This document shows positions 58,784 through 64,000 of a stretch of 64,000 nucleotides of DNA, one piece after another. Position 1 is the first letter of the stretch. Every line of letters starts with the position of its first letter. Position numbers and translations under genes: made by a program. The DNA lies in contig JBAMJV010003946.1 of assembly GCA_037951105.1 (NCBI GenBank), forward strand, positions 1 through 64,000, given 5' to 3'. This DNA is from Echinarachnius parma (lineage: Eukaryota > Echinodermata > Echinoidea > Clypeasteroida > Echinarachniidae). The notes under the pieces were generated by a model that saw nothing but the letters and a program-made list of their open reading frames with translations, was not told the DNA's origin and did no database searches.

Positions 58784-61700
58784 CTATATACAGGGAGGGA
58801 CATAGCCAAGTTACATCGTCAGTTACAAGCCTACAAGGAGGGACATAGACAACTTACATCATCAGGTACAATCTTACAGGGAGGGACATAGCCAAGTTAC
58901 ATCGTCAGTTACAAGCCTACAGGGAGGGACATAGGCAACTTACATCATCAGGTACAAGCTTACAGGGAGGGACATAGCCAAGTTTCATCGTCAGGTACGA
59001 GCTTACAGGGAGGGACATAGCCAAGTTACATCGTCAGTTACAAGCCTACAGGGAGGGACATAGGCAACTTACATCATCAGGTACAAGCTTACAGGGAGGG
59101 ACATAGCCAAGTTACATCGTCAGGTACAAGCTTACAGGGAGGGACATAGCCAAGTTACATCGTCAGATACAAGCCTACAGGAAGGGACATAGGCAAGTTA
59201 CATCGTCAGGTACAAGCCTACAGGGAGGGACATGATATAGGCAAGTTACATCGTCAGGTACAAGCCTACAGGAAGAGACATAGCCAAGTTAACATGGTTA
59301 CCATTATCGACCCGTCTTGATAAGTCAGGGGATTATAATGTTTCGCCCTAATAGTTATTCTTCCCGTTTTTTACCTGACAAGCAAAAACAAAAAATACAA
59401 AATTGGGAGCAGGTCTTCGCCTCTTTGATGGCCGAAAACAATAATATTTGTTTATGGTTAAGTCCGAAAAACTCATTTCCCCCGAAAATGACAATGAATT
59501 TGTCTAATATGACATAGAATCCCCGCAAGACATGTTGTCCTAATTAAGGTGCTTTATGCCCGAATGTGTCCGTTTTCAATTCTCCCGGGGGGGGGGGGGG
59601 GGGGCATCCTCATCCTCCAGTCTCCTTCGCCTATGTTTGTATTGATTTGAATCATTTGATTTCAGTCCAAATTTAAAGAAGGGCAATTCCACGGTAACGG
59701 AAGGACATTCAGACACAATTTTGGAACTTCAATCAAATAATTCCAGGATCCTACTTTTGATTTTTTATTCTAAATGGCATGTCTTTGATCCTTGTTGGGA
59801 CACCTTTGATTTCCACTATTTCTAAAATTTTGACCGCATTATGTAAATTAGATATGGACACTAATGAGGCCGGTAACGGAAGGACGCCAAAATGGACATG
59901 GATTTTCAATTTTTTTAGTTATGACCCAATCTCCGTGAAGTTACGAGGTTTATCATGTTAAGTTGGCTACTAGTCAATTTCCTTATGTTCACAGAGTATA
60001 ACACCACCTTTTAAGAAAAATATCTACATTGGTATATTAATTATGAGAAATTAATTACTCCAGTGTTCGGTAACGGAAGGACGGTAACGGAAGGACCTCT
60101 GAAAAGTCTATTGGAATTGTACAATAAAATTAATTTTGAAATGTAAAGACCATTTATGAGAAGGAAACATCTCTTTTGTGGTCTAAAATGAGTTTGTATC
60201 ATAGATAGCATATGTGACCTTACACCACAAAACGACCAATAAGTCGGGGAAACTGATTGTGCTGCTTTTCATAAAACATTAAAATAGAAGTCATTACCTT
60301 TAAAATGGTATATCATTCGTCACATTTGGACTAAGCAAACCCTCTCAAAATGAACACCAAAGATTTGGAATATGGCTGAAGCATTTTTAAAATAAGGGAG
60401 AAACGGGCCATTTAAAAGATCAGTTTCCATTAAAGCGCTGTAATAAGATCACATTTATTAGATGAAAAAATAATATTTAAACATGATTTCCGACCCTCAA
60501 AATGTTACAGAAGCTAGATTAAAATATGCTTATTCAGGAAATACCAAAATCCTAAATCTCATATTTTGAACAAAATTTGATTATTTTAGCTAATAAAAGA
60601 GAAACTACCACAGCGACATAACGGTCGTTTTGTGGTGTAAGGTCACATATGGACATCACAAGCAGTTACATTTCTATTTTTTTCTTACTATATTTCATGC
60701 TCCAATGGCTCTTATTCATGGTCAATCCATGGTAACGGAAGGACACTCAGACACAAATTGTCAACTTTAAGAAAGACATTTTTAAATACTTGTGTTGTTA
60801 GAACAGTCTATTTTGATAACAATACTTCCAAAACATACAGTTTTAAGGTCCCATAATTTTTATTTTTTTAAATCTCCGCACAATATTGAATATGCATACA
60901 AATGAGGTCGGTAACGGAAGGACACTAAAATGGACGAGGTTTTGTTATCAAATCAGTTTTAACTAAAACTCTGTGATATTAAATAATACAAAATATTTTA
61001 AGGGTACACATTTCATTCTCTGAAGGGTTAAGAAGAATTTACTTGTTCTTTGATTAAAATTTGTCCACAGATATTTGAGTTATTTCACACAAAGCGGACC
61101 AATGTTCGGTAACGGAAGGACATAATGGACTATAATGTATGATATGACACAGTAGGGTCATTCCATGTCAAATCACCTTAAAAAAAATAATTTTTAGAGT
61201 TTGTTTTGCTTAAATCTTGGCTTGATATAATTACTACAACATATGAAAGAATTGGAGATATGTTATTTCTTGCTTTTTCTACAGCCTTGTTTTTAGTTTG
61301 CAAATTTCATGTAAAATTTAATTATTTTAGACCTACACCCATGTCCAAGAATTCTATAGGGGTGTATTGTATAAAAAAAAACCTATTCAAAGTCATGATC
61401 AGAGCCTATTCACACCCTGGCTCACCACAGTTAAATAGACCTACTAATCCCCATACAATAGAAATCCAGACAAATGGCATCATGGTACAAGGGCCCTGTT
61501 GCAGAAAGGGATAAAATCAATTGTGAGCCAGATCAAATGTTCTAAATGCACAAATCTGATTGGTTGAAACACAGAAAATTACTAGTCTGACCACGCTACG
61601 CCACTGATAGCTGGCCATTGCAGGTATTGTCTCATTATTTGGGGTTTTCATATATGAGAGACAAATTTTTGAACATAAATTTTGTCATAATATGTAATAT

Positions 61701-63252
61701 GAGGTACCTTGTCCATCTGTTACCATGTGTATGGTAACGGAAGGACATTTTCTTTTGTTATTTATTAATTAACGAAGAAACAATGAGTAATACAATTGTT
61801 AGCAATGGGAAGGCCTACTTGAACTTGCTTTGCACTGAAGATTGGTCTGCTCTCTAACAATTATGTGAGCCACAAAATTAAAAATATTGATTTTTCGGTA
61901 ACGGAAGGACATTTTCATAGGCTGAAAATAAGAAGTCATTGAAGCATAACAAATCAAATAAATCATAAAAATTTACTATTTTACGAAATGGTCATATCTC
62001 AGGAGTCAGAATAATGGTTTTTAGGCTTAACTGGGGAAATATAAAACAAACACAGGATCAAAACACTTTTTCACAAAAATGTCAAATTTGTGGGGTTCAA
62101 TTATGGTTATAAAGTTATTATAAAAAAAACAACTAAAATTATGTAAAACTAAAATGTTCTCATTGAATTCCAAAAATATAGAATTTAAGCTTTGATTTGA
62201 TACCAAATTTGTATCATAAAAATGCTTGTAAATGTTTTGGTCAAATGTCCACTTTGGCGTGGAATTGCCCAGAACGTGATATAATCATTTGTTTTAGAAT
62301 TTGTTATATTTAACGCGCCTGGAGTTAATAGTGTATTTCTCGCCTCTTAATTATATTTTAGAAGCTGGGCTAAACATTCATAGACTATAGGACGTCACGA
62401 TCGAGGGCAAATTTGTACTCTTACATAACCAATGCAGGCCATGGTATACAGTGAGCTTACTTATTGGGGGGGGGGGGGGGGGGGGAAGCATGCTCATCGT
62501 TTTTATTTTGGTTGGTCGCACATACCCACCGAATGCAGGTAAGGACGCTGAGATTGCAAACATGTTGATTGAACCCTTTAAACATATCGCCCCCTGGGGT
62601 TTTTAAAACGGCCATATCCGGGCAAATTTAGCACCTGAAATTCGGGCAAATCATGTCATATTCGGGCAAAACCGTCTCATATTCGGGAAAAATCGTATTA
62701 TTTTGGACTGTAGACAATGACATTATGTGAATATCGGGCATCAAAGAGGCGAAGGCCTTTGTTCCCCCTTTTGTTTGTTTGCTTGTCAGGTGATTCGGAC
62801 AAGAGACCTAAGCCCCCTGATGAGACCGTGTCCCTACGCACATGCCTTGTGAAGCCTTCGGACTCTGATCATACTAGTCCAGATACCACATTGAAATAGA
62901 AATTAAAATTGATCTATATTTCAGTAGTCAATAGCAATACACAACGTAGTGCATACAAATTTAAGAATTATATTTACGACTAAGAATACAACAATAAAAT
63001 AATGCAAATTTGTTACCTGTTGTCAACCGGTGCACGTGACCCCTCGCTTTCCAGAAGTCAGTTAAGACCTTCTGGTGCGTAGGGTTGCCACAGACCAGCT
63101 TGGCTTGTTTCCCTTTGTATGACTCCATGGCAGTGGTGCAAGCGTTTAGCCAGCGTGGCATGGCAAAGCATGGCATGAAGATGAGACCGTTGAATTCTGC
63201 AAGGGCTGCGTTGAATTTTTGGACGTCTGCCTCGGTCTTCAGCTTGTCGTAC
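58557..63252 (-). CDS. GT29 sialyltransferase (ST8Sia-like), last two exons; partial
   Basis: Exons 63017-63252 and 58557-58783 join in frame to encode the last 154 residues of a type II Golgi glycosyltransferase that transfers sialic acid from CMP-sialic acid to glycans. Seen: sialyl motif S (LTTGLYLTMTAIQLCEEVHL then YGFWPF, spanning the junction), motif III (HYFDD), motif VS (HSMDHE, H-x4-E) and a terminal Cys, which family knowledge links to a disulphide in ST8Sia enzymes. The stem, membrane anchor and motif L must lie beyond 64000. The ST8Sia assignment over other GT29 subfamilies is inference. Confidence 0.85.
58784..59290. repeat. 43-bp minisatellite made from the sialyltransferase splice acceptor
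   Basis: About eleven tandem units of 41-49 bp. On the minus strand each reads CCCTCCCTGTAG followed by GCTTGTACCTGACGATG (variants allowed) and TAACTTGGCTATGT. The unit therefore repeats the real acceptor (CCCTCCCTGTATATAG) and the first 17 exon bases. Two higher-order unit types alternate in part (CATCGTCAG against CATCATCAG). Confidence 0.9.
59681..62270. mobile_element. DNA transposon family E, copy 2 (2.6 kb)
   Basis: GGGCAATTCCACG at the left, CGTGGAATTGCCC at the right, AGAA directly repeated on each side. Nine copies of GGTAACGGAAGGAC, all in the same orientation (near 59693, 59874, 60069, 60083, 60733, 60912, 61108, 61735, 61897). A second inverted pair GACCTTACACCACAAAACGA / CGTTTTGTGGTGTAAGGTC spans about 60210-60650. 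A truncated small MITE sits at 61491-61575. No transposase frame. In the last intron of the sialyltransferase gene. Confidence 0.78.
63017..63252 (-). CDS. Sialyltransferase penultimate exon
   Basis: 236 nt. Acceptor CATGCTAAAG, donor ACAACAG|GTAACA. It reads YDKLKTEADVQKFNAALAEF, then the LIFMPCF stretch and FWKARGHVHRLTTG, the lead into sialyl motif S. It enters with two bases supplied by an exon outside the window or unrecognised here. Confidence 0.83.
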
Positions 63253-63559
63253 CTTTAGCATGTTTAGTAAAATGTAAACGGCAAATGTTTGAATTGAATT
63301 AGTGATATTTAAGGATTCAGTTGGTGATATCAAGGATTCAGTTGGTGATATCACATGAAAAGAAATATTAAAGCGGCTTGCCTTGTGCACGAGAATAGCT
63401 GATGAGTTAAAACTTGTCTCAAAATTTTCAGTTGCACCTTGTCCAAGCTTTCAGTCCCCTTCAGCCCGATATACCGCATATTATTACCATAACCGAACAA
63501 CATCCGGGGCGGGGTTTTGGGGAGAGATAGAGCTGTAGAGTCAACTGTAACAACAACGT

Positions 63560-63890
63560 ATACTTCAGGAGTTTTTAACTTTGTCAAATTCAACCAAATT
63601 ATCATAGAGTATTTAAATTTCTCTTGTAACTCGTTGTTTGTCTTAGAATAACCGAAGAATGAAAAAGGGTTTTGATTTTCCAAATGTCTCTAATTATGGA
63701 GATATTTATGATTGAAAGTCAAATAAATGGGCGTTCTTCTATGTTACTTTCACACATCATTCAGAAGTATCTTACGATGCAATCGTGTTATGATTTAAAT
63801 CACAAATATCGCAATTTGGAAATAAATCTTATGACGCTAATGGATCATGCCTTTAACTACTTACTACTGTCAGAATTATAACCAAATTTG
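63560..63890. mobile_element. Diverged MITE family C fragment
   Basis: AACTCGTTGTTTGTCTTAGAATAACCGAAGAATGAAAAAGGG and TTACTTTCACACATCATTCAG follow the order of the 50025 copy with many changes. No ends recognised. Short frames here are treated as repeat. Confidence 0.4.
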
Positions 63891-64000
63891 TTGTTTGACC
63901 ACTTTGTACACGTGCCTATGGGAATATGAAAATTTAACTTTCTATATTTTGATTTTAGTGAGTTATTTGTCATAAAATGTGGATTCCTAGATAGCTACGT

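Noticed and set aside
58776-59290. Possible CRISPR-like array (regular repeats)
   Set aside because: Units are contiguous with no unique spacers, and they derive from an exon boundary in a eukaryotic gene.
63351-63683. 110-codon minus-strand frame upstream of the sialyltransferase exon
   Set aside because: Considered as an earlier sialyltransferase exon, but it lacks sialyl motif L or any aligned block and overlaps a diverged MITE C.

Overview
The window looks like nuclear DNA of an invertebrate deuterostome, most likely an echinoderm or a close relative. It is AT-rich and full of introns. The genes are spliced metazoan genes: a reeler/EGF/HYR/CCP membrane protein, a CCDC122 homologue and a sialyltransferase. 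The non-coding part is crowded with MITEs, broken LINEs and long poly-G/poly-C tracts. The species assignment is inference. No plasmid, virus or bacterial signature was seen.

Layout. 1-5448: upstream intergenic DNA with one MITE and C tracts. 5449-31766 (+): one complete 16-exon gene whose phases agree at every junction, giving 1228 aa. Its order is signal peptide, reeler domain, seven EGF-like domains, two HYR domains, a CCP/sushi-like domain, a 171-aa module with furin-like sites, a GCC2/ephrin-receptor-like Cys module, one membrane helix and a proline-rich cytoplasmic tail. Its introns hold a non-LTR retrotransposon with target-site duplication, tandem copies of a splice acceptor, decayed copies of the sushi exon, several TTAA-flanked MITEs and a Helitron-like element with a 151-bp satellite. 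31767-38117: 3' UTR and intergenic DNA. 38118-45464 (-): a complete 8-exon coiled-coil gene of 279 aa that I read as CCDC122, convergent with the first gene. Its introns carry nested transposons, and a MITE ends 17 bp past its stop codon. 46450-47412 (-): a 5'-truncated, frameshifted CR1/Jockey-like LINE. 47560-47880: a CpG-rich stretch with a weak candidate first exon on the plus strand. 47900-58300: poly-G tracts, MITE pairs and a nested repeat block with long hairpins. 58557 to beyond 63252 (-): the last two exons of a family GT29 (ST8Sia-like) sialyltransferase whose 5' part lies outside the window. Its 4.2-kb last intron holds a 43-bp minisatellite built from the exon's own splice acceptor and a 2.6-kb DNA transposon.

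The three genes do not form a pathway. The strongest candidates for something undescribed are the domain order and signalling-like tail of the reeler receptor, the repeated capture of splice acceptors into tandem repeats, a transposon family carrying a recurrent GGTAACGGAAGGAC motif with 4-bp target duplications, and a hairpin family with conserved ends and loop but unrelated stems.
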